In this document: piece after piece, positions 1 through 7,732 of the stretch
How positions within the stretch are numbered: the stretch's first letter is position 1
Layout: every line of letters begins with the position of its first letter
Assembly: GCF_000143965.1 (NCBI RefSeq)
Contig: NC_014365.1
Coordinates: 1,887,501 to 1,951,500 of the forward strand
Reading direction: 5' to 3'
Origin: Desulfarculus baarsii DSM 2075
Lineage (GTDB): Bacteria > Desulfobacterota > Desulfarculia > Desulfarculales > Desulfarculaceae
Length of the DNA: 64,000 nucleotides
Made by a program: the position numbers and the translations under genes
The notes under the pieces: generated by a model
The model's database searches: none
Told to the model about the DNA's origin: nothing
Seen by the model: only the letters and a program-made list of their open reading frames with translations

Positions 1-126
1 CTGTGGTGCAAAAACCTCTTTGACGCCGACTACGCCAACAAAAAGGTCACCGACGCCTCGGGTTACACCCTCATCGAAGACGGCGCGCCCCGCACCTACG
101 GGGTCAGCCTGGGCTGGAGGTTCTAG
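1..126 (+). CDS. TonB-dependent outer-membrane receptor, C-terminal end (partial)
   Basis: The window opens inside a reading frame that ends with TAG at 124. The visible 41 residues include WCKNLFDADY, then an RTYGVSLGWRF ending. A final beta-strand ending in Phe, preceded by a K/N-NLFD-Y motif, is characteristic of the last strands of TonB-dependent receptor barrels. Such receptors import siderophores, cobalamin or other scarce ligands across the outer membrane using TonB energy. The next gene starts 3 bases downstream, so this is the upstream part of the same operon. The substrate cannot be read from this fragment. Confidence 0.75.
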   Translation: MWCKNLFDADYANKKVTDASGYTLIEDGAPRTYGVSLGWRF

Positions 127-129
127 CAA

Positions 130-1167
130 ATGCCGTGCGAAATCAACGACGACGCCCAGAGTTTCGGCCCCCTGGCCCAGTGGTTGCAGGGCCCGGTGCT
201 CCTGGCCCTGGCCGAGGCGGCCATCGAACTGGATCTGCCGGAGTTGCTGGCCCAGACCGGCGACCTCGACGCCTTGGCCCGAATGCTGGGGGCCCATCGG
301 GTCAATCTGGGCCTGCTTCTGGACGCCATGACGGCCATGGGCCTGGCCGTCAAGCAAGACGGCCGCTACGCCAACACGGCCCTTGGCGAGATGTATCTGC
401 GCCGCCAGCGCGACACCTATCTTGGTGATATGCTGATTAATCTCAAGCAGATGCAGCATCGCCACCTGGACAAGCTGGCCGAGTTGGTCCGTAGCGGCCC
501 GCCCGAGGTCCACGGGGCGCAACGCCTGAGCTCCCCGGAGCGCTGGCGGGCCTCGGCCGGTCATCTGGCCAATTATCAGCGGGCCTACCTGGCCCCGCTG
601 GCCGTGGAGCTGGTCGAGGCCCTGCCCGAGTTTCCGGCCATGAAGCGCGCCCTGGACCTGGGCGGCGGGCCGGGCCTGGTGATCATGGCCCTGCTGGAAC
701 GTCGACCGGATCTGCGCGGGGCGCTCTGCGACCTGCCGCCGCTGGCGGAGGTGGCCCGCGAGCACGCCGCCGCCCGCAACCTGGAGGGCCGCCTGGCGTT
801 TATCGCCGGCGACTACAACCAGGTCGACCTGGGCCAAGGTTACGATCTGATCTGGGCCAGCCACACCCTCTATTACGCCAAGGACATGGACGCCTTCATG
901 CAAAAGCTTTTGGCCGCCCTCAATCCCGGCGGGGTGTTCATCTGCCTGCACGAGGGCCTGACCGAGGCCCGCACGGCCCCGTCCCTGCACGTCCTGGCCC
1001 GGCTGTGCCTGGCCCTGGAGGGCCAGGACGTCTCGTTTGACCACGGTTTTTTGGCCGAAAACATGCGCCGGGCCGGTTTCGCCAGAGTGACCAGTCGGCC
1101 CATCGATGGGCCCATGGGCCTGGTGTGGCTGGACGTGGCCCGCAAGGCCCGCGCGGAGGAGCAATGA
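130..1167 (+). CDS. SAM-dependent methyltransferase, O-methyltransferase-like with N-terminal dimerisation domain
   Basis: A 345-residue protein. The first ~110 residues are Leu/Ala-rich helices with a winged-helix look (an ELLAQTGDLDALARMLG segment), as in the dimerisation domain of plant-type and polyketide O-methyltransferases. The Rossmann part follows, with motif I DLGGGPGLV near residue 177 and an acidic residue at the end of the next strand. Together these indicate methyl transfer from SAM to a small molecule in the cytoplasm. It sits between a TonB receptor end and an ABC importer and overlaps the next gene by ATGA, so it is translationally coupled to uptake genes. It may modify the imported ligand or a carrier molecule; that part is inference. 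Confidence 0.75.
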   Translation: MPCEINDDAQSFGPLAQWLQGPVLLALAEAAIELDLPELLAQTGDLDALARMLGAHRVNLGLLLDAMTAMGLAVKQDGRYANTALGEMYLRRQRDTYLGDMLINLKQMQHRHLDKLAELVRSGPPEVHGAQRLSSPERWRASAGHLANYQRAYLAPLAVELVEALPEFPAMKRALDLGGGPGLVIMALLERRPDLRGALCDLPPLAEVAREHAAARNLEGRLAFIAGDYNQVDLGQGYDLIWASHTLYYAKDMDAFMQKLLAALNPGGVFICLHEGLTEARTAPSLHVLARLCLALEGQDVSFDHGFLAENMRRAGFARVTSRPIDGPMGLVWLDVARKARAEEQ

Positions 1168-2108
1168 AACGCCTGATCTACTTGGTGGTGCTGTGCCTGC
1201 TGGCGGCCTCGCCGGTCGGCGCGGCCGAACCTCTGCGTCTGAGCGGCCCGCCGGTGGTGGAGAGCCTGCCGTTGATGGCCATGGCCAGCCAGGGTCGCTT
1301 GCCGGGGCTGGATCTGGCCGTGGAGTTCCGGCCCTGGCGCGGCCCGGATCAACTGCGGGCGATGATCGCCGGCGGCCAGGTCGACGGGGTGCTCATCACC
1401 ACGGCCATGGCCGCCGTGTTGCGGGCCAGGGGCCTGCCCTGCCGGGTGCTGGCGGTGATGTCGCCGCCGGTGTGGCTCGTGACCGCCAAGCCCCGCCTGG
1501 CCAGCCTGGCCGACATGGCCGATCGGCCGATCGTCTTGCCTTTCGGCCCCGGCGAGATGCCGGCCTTGCTGCTGCGGGCCGTGGCCGCCCAAAGTGGCGT
1601 GAGCCTGCGCACCAGCCAGGCCGGCAGCGCCCTGGAGGCGGTCAACCTCTTGGCCATGGGTCGGGCCGATGGCGCCGTGCTCAGCGAGCCGGCGGCCAGT
1701 CTGGCCGTGGCCAAGGCCGGCCTGGAGCGGCCGCTGCACAAAAGCCTCGATCTGCGCCAGGCCTGGGCCCTGGCCTTTCCCCAATGCCCCCAACTGGCCA
1801 GCACCGCCTTGGCTCTGGTCGGCCCCCGCGCCAATGATCCGGCCGTGGGCCAGGCCGTGGCCAGGGCCTTTGGCCAAAGCTGCCCGTGGGTGCAAGAGCA
1901 CGATGATCAGGCGCGGGCCCTGGCCGCCGCGATGTTTCCCGACCTGGCCGCCCAACTAACGCCGGGCGCGCGGCCGGTCATCAGCCTGTTGGACGGCCCC
2001 GAGGGTCAACGGGCTGCGCTGTTCGTGCTGGCGCGGCTCCACGAGCTTTCGCCAGCCGCCACCGGAGGGGTCTTGCCTGGGCCGGAACTGTGGGCTGCCC
2101 AGCCATGA
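1164..2108 (+). CDS. ABC transporter substrate-binding protein, NMT1/SsuA-like
   Basis: 314 residues from the ATG at 1164, which overlaps the previous stop as ATGA and is followed by a clear signal peptide (MKRLIYLVVLCLLAASPVGA). An upstream in-frame start at 1125 would bury this signal inside the protein and is rejected. The mature part has the layout of NMT1/THI5/SsuA-type periplasmic proteins: a first lobe strand ending in a substrate loop (RPWRGPDQLRAMIAGGQVDGVL) and a GRADGAVLSEPAAS segment in the second lobe. The next gene supplies permease and ATPase. This family binds sulfonates, pyrimidine precursors, nitrate or tetrapyrrole-related molecules; which one cannot be read here. Confidence 0.8.
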   Translation: MKRLIYLVVLCLLAASPVGAAEPLRLSGPPVVESLPLMAMASQGRLPGLDLAVEFRPWRGPDQLRAMIAGGQVDGVLITTAMAAVLRARGLPCRVLAVMSPPVWLVTAKPRLASLADMADRPIVLPFGPGEMPALLLRAVAAQSGVSLRTSQAGSALEAVNLLAMGRADGAVLSEPAASLAVAKAGLERPLHKSLDLRQAWALAFPQCPQLASTALALVGPRANDPAVGQAVARAFGQSCPWVQEHDDQARALAAAMFPDLAAQLTPGARPVISLLDGPEGQRAALFVLARLHELSPAATGGVLPGPELWAAQP

Positions 2109-3676
2109 GCCAGGTTCCACGGCGCGGGCGTTTGACCGGCGTGGCCTGGTCGGCGTTGGGCCTGGTTTTGCTGCTGGCGCTGTGGCAGGCGGCGGCCACG
2201 CATTACTCCAGCCTGGCCATCGCCTCGCCCTGGGATACGTTGACCGCCCTGGGCCAGATGCTGAGTCAGGGCGATTTCTGGGCCGATCATCTGTTGGTCA
2301 GCCTGGGCCGCGTGACCGTGGGCCTGGGCCTGGGTCTGGCGGCGGGCTTGAGCCTGGGCGTGCTGGCCGGGGCCTTGCCGCCGCTGCGTCGGGTGCTCTC
2401 GCCCACCCGTTGGATGCTCATGAGCGTGCCGGGGGTGGTGGTGATCATGCTGGCCATGCTGTGGTTTGGCATGGGCGGGGCCATGGTCGTGGCCATCGTG
2501 GCGACGATGGTCGCCCCGCTGATCTACATCAGCGTGGTCGAGGGCTTGGACGCGGTGGACGCGCGCCAACTGGAGATGGCCCGGGTTTATCACTTTCCGC
2601 TGGCCATGCGCCTTTATCGCATCCACGGCATGGCCATGGCCGGGCCGCTGATCGCCGGCGGCCTGATGGCCCTGGGCAGCGCCATCCGCCTGGTGGTTTT
2701 GGCCGAGGCCCTTGGCGCGGCCGAGGGCCTGGGTTACGCCCTGGCCCTGGCTCGCACCAATCTGGAGACGCCCCGTTTATACGCCTTGGCCCTGCTTTGC
2801 GTGTGCGTGGTGGCCGGGGTGGAACTGGCCGTGCTGCGGCCGGTGCGCCGCCGGGTGCTGCGCCGGGGCCAGAGGCCGCCGGCCAGCCTGGATGACGCCG
2901 CCGGCGATCAGCCAGCACCCGGCAATGGGCCGCATGACGACGCCGATCGCCCGTGGGTCCAAATCCCGCCGTGTGCTACACCCAATCGCCAAGCGCTGGA
3001 TCAGGCCCAGCCGCTCGTCGCCCTGGAAGGCGTTTGCCTGGCCTACCAGGGCCGCACGGTGCTCGACGGCGTGGACCTGACCGTCAAGCCGGGCGAGGCG
3101 CTGGGCGTGCTGGGGCCCAGCGGGGCGGGCAAATCCACCCTGCTGCGGCTGATAGCCGGGCTGGAGCGGCCCGACGCCGGCCACCTGACCACAAGGGTCC
3201 GGCGTTTGGGCTACGCCTTTCAGGAGCCGCGCCTTTTGCCTTGGTGCACGGCCCAGGAAAACGTGGCCTTGCCGCTACGCGCCCTGGGCCTGGAGCGCCG
3301 CCAGGCCCTGGCCATGGCCCGCCGTCACCTGGAGCTCATGGAGCTGACCGGCCGCGAGAACGCCTTTCCGGCCGAGCTTTCCGGCGGCATGCGTCAGCGG
3401 GTCTCGCTGGCCAGGGCCCTGGCCGTGGGGGCCGACCTGATGCTGTTGGACGAGCCCTTCACGGGCCTGGACCCGCGCCTGCGCGACGAGATGCTGCGCC
3501 TGCTGGAATCGGGCCTGCGCGAAAGCCAGGCCGCGGCGATCATGGTCACCCACGATCAGGCCGATCTGCCGGCCTGTACCGGCCGCGTCGTCGTGCTCGA
3601 CGGCCCAGGGCCGTTGAAGAACCTTGCGCCGCCGGCGCGCTTCACCCGCCGCTTGGCCGGCCAAGGCGGGTTGTGA
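2105..3676 (+). CDS. ABC importer with permease and ATPase fused in one polypeptide (SsuC-SsuB type)
   Basis: About 523 residues starting at ATG 2105 (ATGA overlap with the binding-protein gene). Residues ~10-250 form a BPD-type inner-membrane permease with about six hydrophobic segments and an EAA-like cytoplasmic loop (LEMARVYHFP). A Pro/Asp/Gln-rich linker of ~50 residues follows. The rest is an ABC ATPase: Walker A GPSGAGKST, Q-loop FQEPRLLPW, signature LSGGMRQR, Walker B LMLLDEPF and switch His in VTHDQ. In most SsuABC/TauABC systems these are separate proteins. No stop or frameshift lies between the parts, so the fusion looks real, though assembly error cannot be excluded. The protein would form the dimeric importer core at the membrane. 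Confidence 0.8.
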   Translation: MSQVPRRGRLTGVAWSALGLVLLLALWQAAATHYSSLAIASPWDTLTALGQMLSQGDFWADHLLVSLGRVTVGLGLGLAAGLSLGVLAGALPPLRRVLSPTRWMLMSVPGVVVIMLAMLWFGMGGAMVVAIVATMVAPLIYISVVEGLDAVDARQLEMARVYHFPLAMRLYRIHGMAMAGPLIAGGLMALGSAIRLVVLAEALGAAEGLGYALALARTNLETPRLYALALLCVCVVAGVELAVLRPVRRRVLRRGQRPPASLDDAAGDQPAPGNGPHDDADRPWVQIPPCATPNRQALDQAQPLVALEGVCLAYQGRTVLDGVDLTVKPGEALGVLGPSGAGKSTLLRLIAGLERPDAGHLTTRVRRLGYAFQEPRLLPWCTAQENVALPLRALGLERRQALAMARRHLELMELTGRENAFPAELSGGMRQRVSLARALAVGADLMLLDEPFTGLDPRLRDEMLRLLESGLRESQAAAIMVTHDQADLPACTGRVVVLDGPGPLKNLAPPARFTRRLAGQGGL

Positions 3677-3734
3677 AACGGCGTTTGGAAAGCCAACTCG
3701 GCGGACTCGACCACTGATCGGCCAACAAAAAAAC

Positions 3735-3762
3735 GCCCTGGTCAGCGCCAGTTGGCCAGGGC
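3735..3762 (-). terminator. Stem-loop with T-run on the minus strand, possible terminator
   Basis: GCCCTGG (3735-3741) pairs with CCAGGGC (3756-3762). On the minus strand the stem is followed by seven T (3727-3733). On the plus strand, where the ABC operon ends at 3676, there is no T-run, so the hairpin would serve only as a weak or Rho-dependent end there. No minus-strand gene is seen reaching it. The 290-base gap 3677-3966 holds no other recognisable feature. Confidence 0.35.
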
Positions 3763-3966
3763 CGAGTCTGAACGCTGGCGAGCAACGCGCGCCGCGCAAA
3801 GCGGGCCCTGCCGCCTCGGGGCGCATCGATGTTGACTCCAGTCACGTCTGAAGGCAGACTATCACCAACTAGATCAGCCGCTTGGTCTTTAAACAAGATT
3901 GTCGTCTTGCAGTCTCCGTTTGTGCACTGGTTGGATCAAGATCAACCATACCCGCGATGGTGAACC

Positions 3967-6894
3967 ATGGCCGAGACCAGAATGCCGACCTTCGTCCTCA
4001 GCGTGAATGACCTCGAGGCCGCCATGATCCACGCGCTGGCGCGGGGGGCGGACAACCACGGCCAGGCGTTGGGCCATGTCGTTGACCTCAAGACGCCGTG
4101 GGGACGCTCAGACGCCGCGTCCCTGGACGCCGAGACGTTCGCGGGGCTTGGCGACACGGTTTTCCTGGTGGAGATCAATTCTCCCCAGATGCAAGAGCGG
4201 ATCCGGAACTCTGGCCGGGAAGTCGTCGTCATCGACCATCATCTATACCAATCCAAAGACGCTGGCCCCTTGGATCTGCGCACGGGGCTATCATCCCTGG
4301 AGCAAGTCATCAATTACACGCGCCGCCAGCCCAGCCAGCGGGTGGCGGCGCTGCCGGCGTATCTAGACATATCCTCGCCCGGGGGCCGCAAATTATCCTT
4401 CGCCGAATTAACCAGGCTGATCAGCGCCAATGACCGCGGGCACATCCCCCTTCTGGCCGCCGAGGCCATGAAAATCTTGGGGCTCGACCCGCGCGGCTAT
4501 GCGCCGCCCAAGATCAAACACCAAAGTTCGCTGTGGGATGTCGCGGAACTGGACTTGGCCAAGATCGGCGCGGGCTGGGAGCAGCGGCCCGCCACCTGGG
4601 GCCAAGACGAGCAAAAACCCGCCGACTGGCAGGCCATGGAGGAACTGGTCAGAGACATCCGCCTCAGGGAAAGCGCCCTGGGCCTATGGCTGGTTGAGGG
4701 CAAGGACATCGAGGAGCTTGCCCTGCCTGAAGTTTTTCAGCGCCAATATCGGCTAACCGCCGACCTCATGGACCAGGCCATCAACTATATTGCCTGCGCC
4801 CAGGGCAAGCAAAAGCTGCGTCTGCTGGCCACCGGCCGCGACGAGGCCGCCGATCCGGCCCTGTATTTGATCCAGGCGCCGATCCGATATCGCAAGGTGT
4901 TGTTGGACGCGCTCTATTTCTGGCGGGCCGAGCAGGGTCACTCCCTGAGCGAGCGCCTTGCGGCCCTGATTGTCTTTCATGAGGACGACCACGAAGACAA
5001 GCCCCGGCTGCTGGAATTTTACGGCGACGACGCCGAGGGCGGGGCGGTGGAGCAGTGGTTCAAGCCCGAGACGCGGAGCGCTTGGGGCTCGACGCGGCTG
5101 GATTTCTGGGCGGGCGGCGGGTCGGGCTGCTTTTTCGGGGCCGAAGACCGCTTGGGCGCCGAAGCGGAGGCGTTGAACGCGCTGGCCAACCACATCCTCG
5201 ACACCGTGCTCACCGGCAACCGCCCGGTGCGAAAATGGCGCACCAGCTTTTTACAGCCGCTACGCTTTTGTGATGAAGAGCTGAAAAACAAAGTCTTGGA
5301 CGGTCTGCGGCAGGCCGCGAGCCAACCCCAAAGTGGTTTGTTCCCGGTGGTCATCGGCCCCGAGGAGCGGCATTATTTCCTGCCCCACGTGGAGCCAACC
5401 TTGGCCCCCGGATTCGCGGGCCAACGGACGGAAATCCCAGAGCTGATCGAAATGGCGCGCCGGGGCCTGTCCATCGCCAGCGTGGAGCGCTTTTTCGAGG
5501 GCCTTTGCCTGCAATTGACCCTGCCCAACCACCCCAAGCCTCATCTGCTGCCCATCGCCAGCGTGCGCCTGCACTTTTTTTATCACTCGGTCATGGCGCT
5601 CGAATGGGTGATTGGCGACGCGGCGACGGCGGAAGAAGATCAAACCGTGGGCCAGCGGGATGAGGCCAGCGAAAACATATCAAATGAGCCGGCGGAGTAT
5701 CCGCCCGGTCAACCCTATTGGCGCGGCCTGCTGGCCGACGATGGGCCAGACGCCCTCAGCCTGGCCCAGGTCTTGGACATCAACGCCAAACTGCGCCAAT
5801 GTTATTCCACCTACTCGTCCGACGGCGCGCGCGGCGGCCAGACCATGATCCGCCTGGTGGAGCGCGGCCGGATTTTGGGCGCGTTGCTGCACGGCGGCGT
5901 GGTCAATGAACACCGCATCACCGCCTGGTTCCGCGCGCTGCTGGAAAAAGCCCTAGGGCTCGACAACGACGCCCATGCCGAGAGCTGGCTCAATGAGAAG
6001 CTGGAGCTTTTGAGCGACGACCGGACGCGGGTGGTCAGTTCCGTGATTCCGGCCGGGGCCTATCCCCAGACGCCTTGGGGGCGCGAGCGTTTCGAGGAAA
6101 TCTTGGCCCGCCTGAACACGGTGGACCCCTATGGCCAGGGCCATTTTTATGAGCCGCGCGTGGCCATGGAAGAACTGGGCCGCGGCCTTTACGAGCGTTT
6201 CCGCGCCAACGGCTCGCTGTTTGCCTGCACGCCGCACAGCCTGGTCTTTTTGGGCTTCGGCTGGTTTCCCACCGATATCATCCACAAGCGGCACATGGCC
6301 ACCATGTATCGCCGCATGTTTTTGGTGGCGATGTTTTATCAGTCGATCCTGCACGCCCTGGCCCTGAGCCTCAACGAAGCTGGGCGGGGCAATGGGGTGG
6401 GGCCGATCCGCGAGCATGAATTCAAGGATCTGCGCGCCAGGATCATATATTTCACCAACCATCTGTGGTTCCGGCGGCTGAGCAGCCAGGTGCAGGGCGT
6501 GGAGCTGTTTGATCTGCTCTCGGCGCGGGCGGGCCTGGACCAGCAATATCAAGAGATTGCCGACGAGATCGAGCGGGCGGAGTCTTTCCACACGGCCGTG
6601 GCCAGGCAGCGCGACGAAAGCTTTCATCGCGCCGTGGCCTTTTGGGGCGCGCCGTTGGTTCTTTTCGTGGCCATGCTGGCCATCCCTGCGGACGGTTATT
6701 TTGATCTCTGGGGGTGGCTGGCAAGGCTTGGCCAAAACCATGTCGCCCCGTGGATGTGCGTTTCTGGCGATTTGCGCTGGCTGACGTTATTGCTTGGGCT
6801 GTTCTTTGCGGCGGCGTTGGCTTTGCTTCCGGGTTGGCTGCTATATTTGGCGATAAATAAATGGCGTGGCCGGCGTAAAAAACGCCGAAAATAG
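3967..6894 (+). CDS. NrN (DHH-DHHA1 phosphodiesterase)-CorA-like membrane effector fusion, type III CRISPR ancillary protein
   Basis: 975 residues. The N-terminal ~420 residues look like a DHH/DHHA1 phosphodiesterase: motif I-like SVNDLEAAM (13-20), VVVIDHH (D90 H91 H92), ISANDRG (D156) and a DHHA1 glycine motif GGGSGCFFGA (383-392). The remaining part is mostly helical. A segment with LRARIIYFTNHLWFRRLSSQ, then QGVELFDLL and a coiled stretch (YQEIADEIERAE), matches the pre-membrane helix of CorA-like proteins found with type III CRISPR. Two transmembrane helices and a KWRGRRKKRRK tail follow; no GMN motif is seen. In known type III systems the separate CorA and NrN proteins respond to and degrade SAM-AMP. 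Here both appear in one chain, beside CRISPR array 1. Family assignment is by motif reading only. Confidence 0.72.
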   Translation: MAETRMPTFVLSVNDLEAAMIHALARGADNHGQALGHVVDLKTPWGRSDAASLDAETFAGLGDTVFLVEINSPQMQERIRNSGREVVVIDHHLYQSKDAGPLDLRTGLSSLEQVINYTRRQPSQRVAALPAYLDISSPGGRKLSFAELTRLISANDRGHIPLLAAEAMKILGLDPRGYAPPKIKHQSSLWDVAELDLAKIGAGWEQRPATWGQDEQKPADWQAMEELVRDIRLRESALGLWLVEGKDIEELALPEVFQRQYRLTADLMDQAINYIACAQGKQKLRLLATGRDEAADPALYLIQAPIRYRKVLLDALYFWRAEQGHSLSERLAALIVFHEDDHEDKPRLLEFYGDDAEGGAVEQWFKPETRSAWGSTRLDFWAGGGSGCFFGAEDRLGAEAEALNALANHILDTVLTGNRPVRKWRTSFLQPLRFCDEELKNKVLDGLRQAASQPQSGLFPVVIGPEERHYFLPHVEPTLAPGFAGQRTEIPELIEMARRGLSIASVERFFEGLCLQLTLPNHPKPHLLPIASVRLHFFYHSVMALEWVIGDAATAEEDQTVGQRDEASENISNEPAEYPPGQPYWRGLLADDGPDALSLAQVLDINAKLRQCYSTYSSDGARGGQTMIRLVERGRILGALLHGGVVNEHRITAWFRALLEKALGLDNDAHAESWLNEKLELLSDDRTRVVSSVIPAGAYPQTPWGRERFEEILARLNTVDPYGQGHFYEPRVAMEELGRGLYERFRANGSLFACTPHSLVFLGFGWFPTDIIHKRHMATMYRRMFLVAMFYQSILHALALSLNEAGRGNGVGPIREHEFKDLRARIIYFTNHLWFRRLSSQVQGVELFDLLSARAGLDQQYQEIADEIERAESFHTAVARQRDESFHRAVAFWGAPLVLFVAMLAIPADGYFDLWGWLARLGQNHVAPWMCVSGDLRWLTLLLGLFFAAALALLPGWLLYLAINKWRGRRKKRRK

Positions 6895-6934
6895 GCCCGC
6901 CTTTTCGCCAGCAACAATCAGGCGATAATGATAA

Positions 6935-6968
6935 AAGCCGTGGCAAAAACGCCACGGCTTATTTTTTT
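6935..6968 (+). terminator. Rho-independent terminator after the NrN-CorA fusion gene
   Basis: A perfect 10-bp stem, AAGCCGTGGC (6935-6944) with GCCACGGCTT (6951-6960), and loop AAAAAC, followed by A and seven T (6962-6968). It lies 40 bases after the stop codon. On the other strand the stem is followed by TTTTATC, so it may also end the leftward transcript of CRISPR array 1. Confidence 0.85.
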
Positions 6969-6973
6969 GCCCC

Positions 6974-7508
6974 GCGCCAATCCGCTTCCTCTAGCGGCAT
7001 CCCTCAATAGCCACCAAATTCTTCTGGTCAGCCTATCGGCATGAGTTTCAATCCGCTTCCTCTAGCGGCATCCCTCAATAGGGAAATCAAATGAGCCACC
7101 CCACGCCGGCGATCGCTGGGTTTCAATCCGCTTCCTCTAGCGGCATCCCTCAATAGCCAAGACGCTGCTGTTGCCGCGCGCGCTGTGGTTTCAATCCGCT
7201 TCCTCTAGCGGCATCCCTCAATAGGAATCGTTCAAAGGCCAAGACGGCCAGTGGCAGTTTCAATCCGCTTCCTCTAGCGGCATCCCTCAATAGGGAGTCG
7301 CGTCTTGGAGGATACAGACGCCTGGACGTTTCAATCCGCTTCCTCTAGCGGCATCCCTCAATAGCGAGGAGAAAGAGAGGAAGTCGGAAAGCATCGGCTT
7401 GGTTTCAATCCGCTTCCTCTAGCGGCATCCCTCAATAGAAAAAATGGCAACGCCGGGGCCGTGGAGTCTAGGTTTCAATCCGCTTCCTCTAGCGGCATCC
7501 CTCAATAG
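6974..7508 (-). CRISPR. CRISPR array 1: eight 37-bp repeats, seven spacers
   Basis: On the plus strand each repeat begins GTTTCAATCCGCTTCC and ends GCATCCCTCAATAG. Repeats are at 6974, 7045, 7120, 7188, 7257, 7328, 7402 and 7472, each 37 bp. Spacers are 34, 38, 31, 32, 34, 37 and 33 bp. On the minus strand the repeat contains a hairpin (CCGCT, AGAGGA loop, AGCGG) followed by ATTGAAAC, the usual 8-nt crRNA 5' handle of type I/III systems, so transcription is leftward. The leftmost repeat is degenerate in its first four bases, as expected at the leader-distal end. The leader is therefore on the right (7509 onward), just downstream of the cas operon. Confidence 0.97.
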
Positions 7509-7562
7509 GGTACCCCAGCCAACCGCCCGATTGCAATATTTATTTTTGGGGCTGTTTCCACA
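7509..7562 (-). promoter_or_regulatory. CRISPR leader 1
   Basis: The 54 bases right of the last repeat begin GGTACC and include GATTGCAATATTTATTTTTGG and GGCTGTTTCCACA. They match the sequence right of array 2 (15264-15317) with only two differences, while beyond this block the two loci diverge. Conservation limited to the leader-proximal side fits integration-host and Cas1-Cas2 recognition sites. The rest of the gap to 7732 is AT-rich with no gene; the array promoter probably lies there but no clear -35/-10 pair stands out. Confidence 0.8.
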
Positions 7563-7732
7563 TGGTTTGCCAAATTCGGCGCGCCAACAGGGCCGTTCCG
7601 CGCATTTTTTGGGCGTTTGCGCGCAAAACATAATGAATACGGCGCCATATCAATTCCACACGGTTAAAAAACACATAAAATGGCGAAATATATTGCAAAC
7701 AAGCCAAATAGCCCCCGCGCCGACGGCTTGGC

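Noticed and set aside
3967-6894. Interpretation as a plain Mg2+ channel CorA
   Set aside because: No GMN motif, and the long N-terminal part has DHH/DHHA1 motifs. Location beside CRISPR favours an effector.
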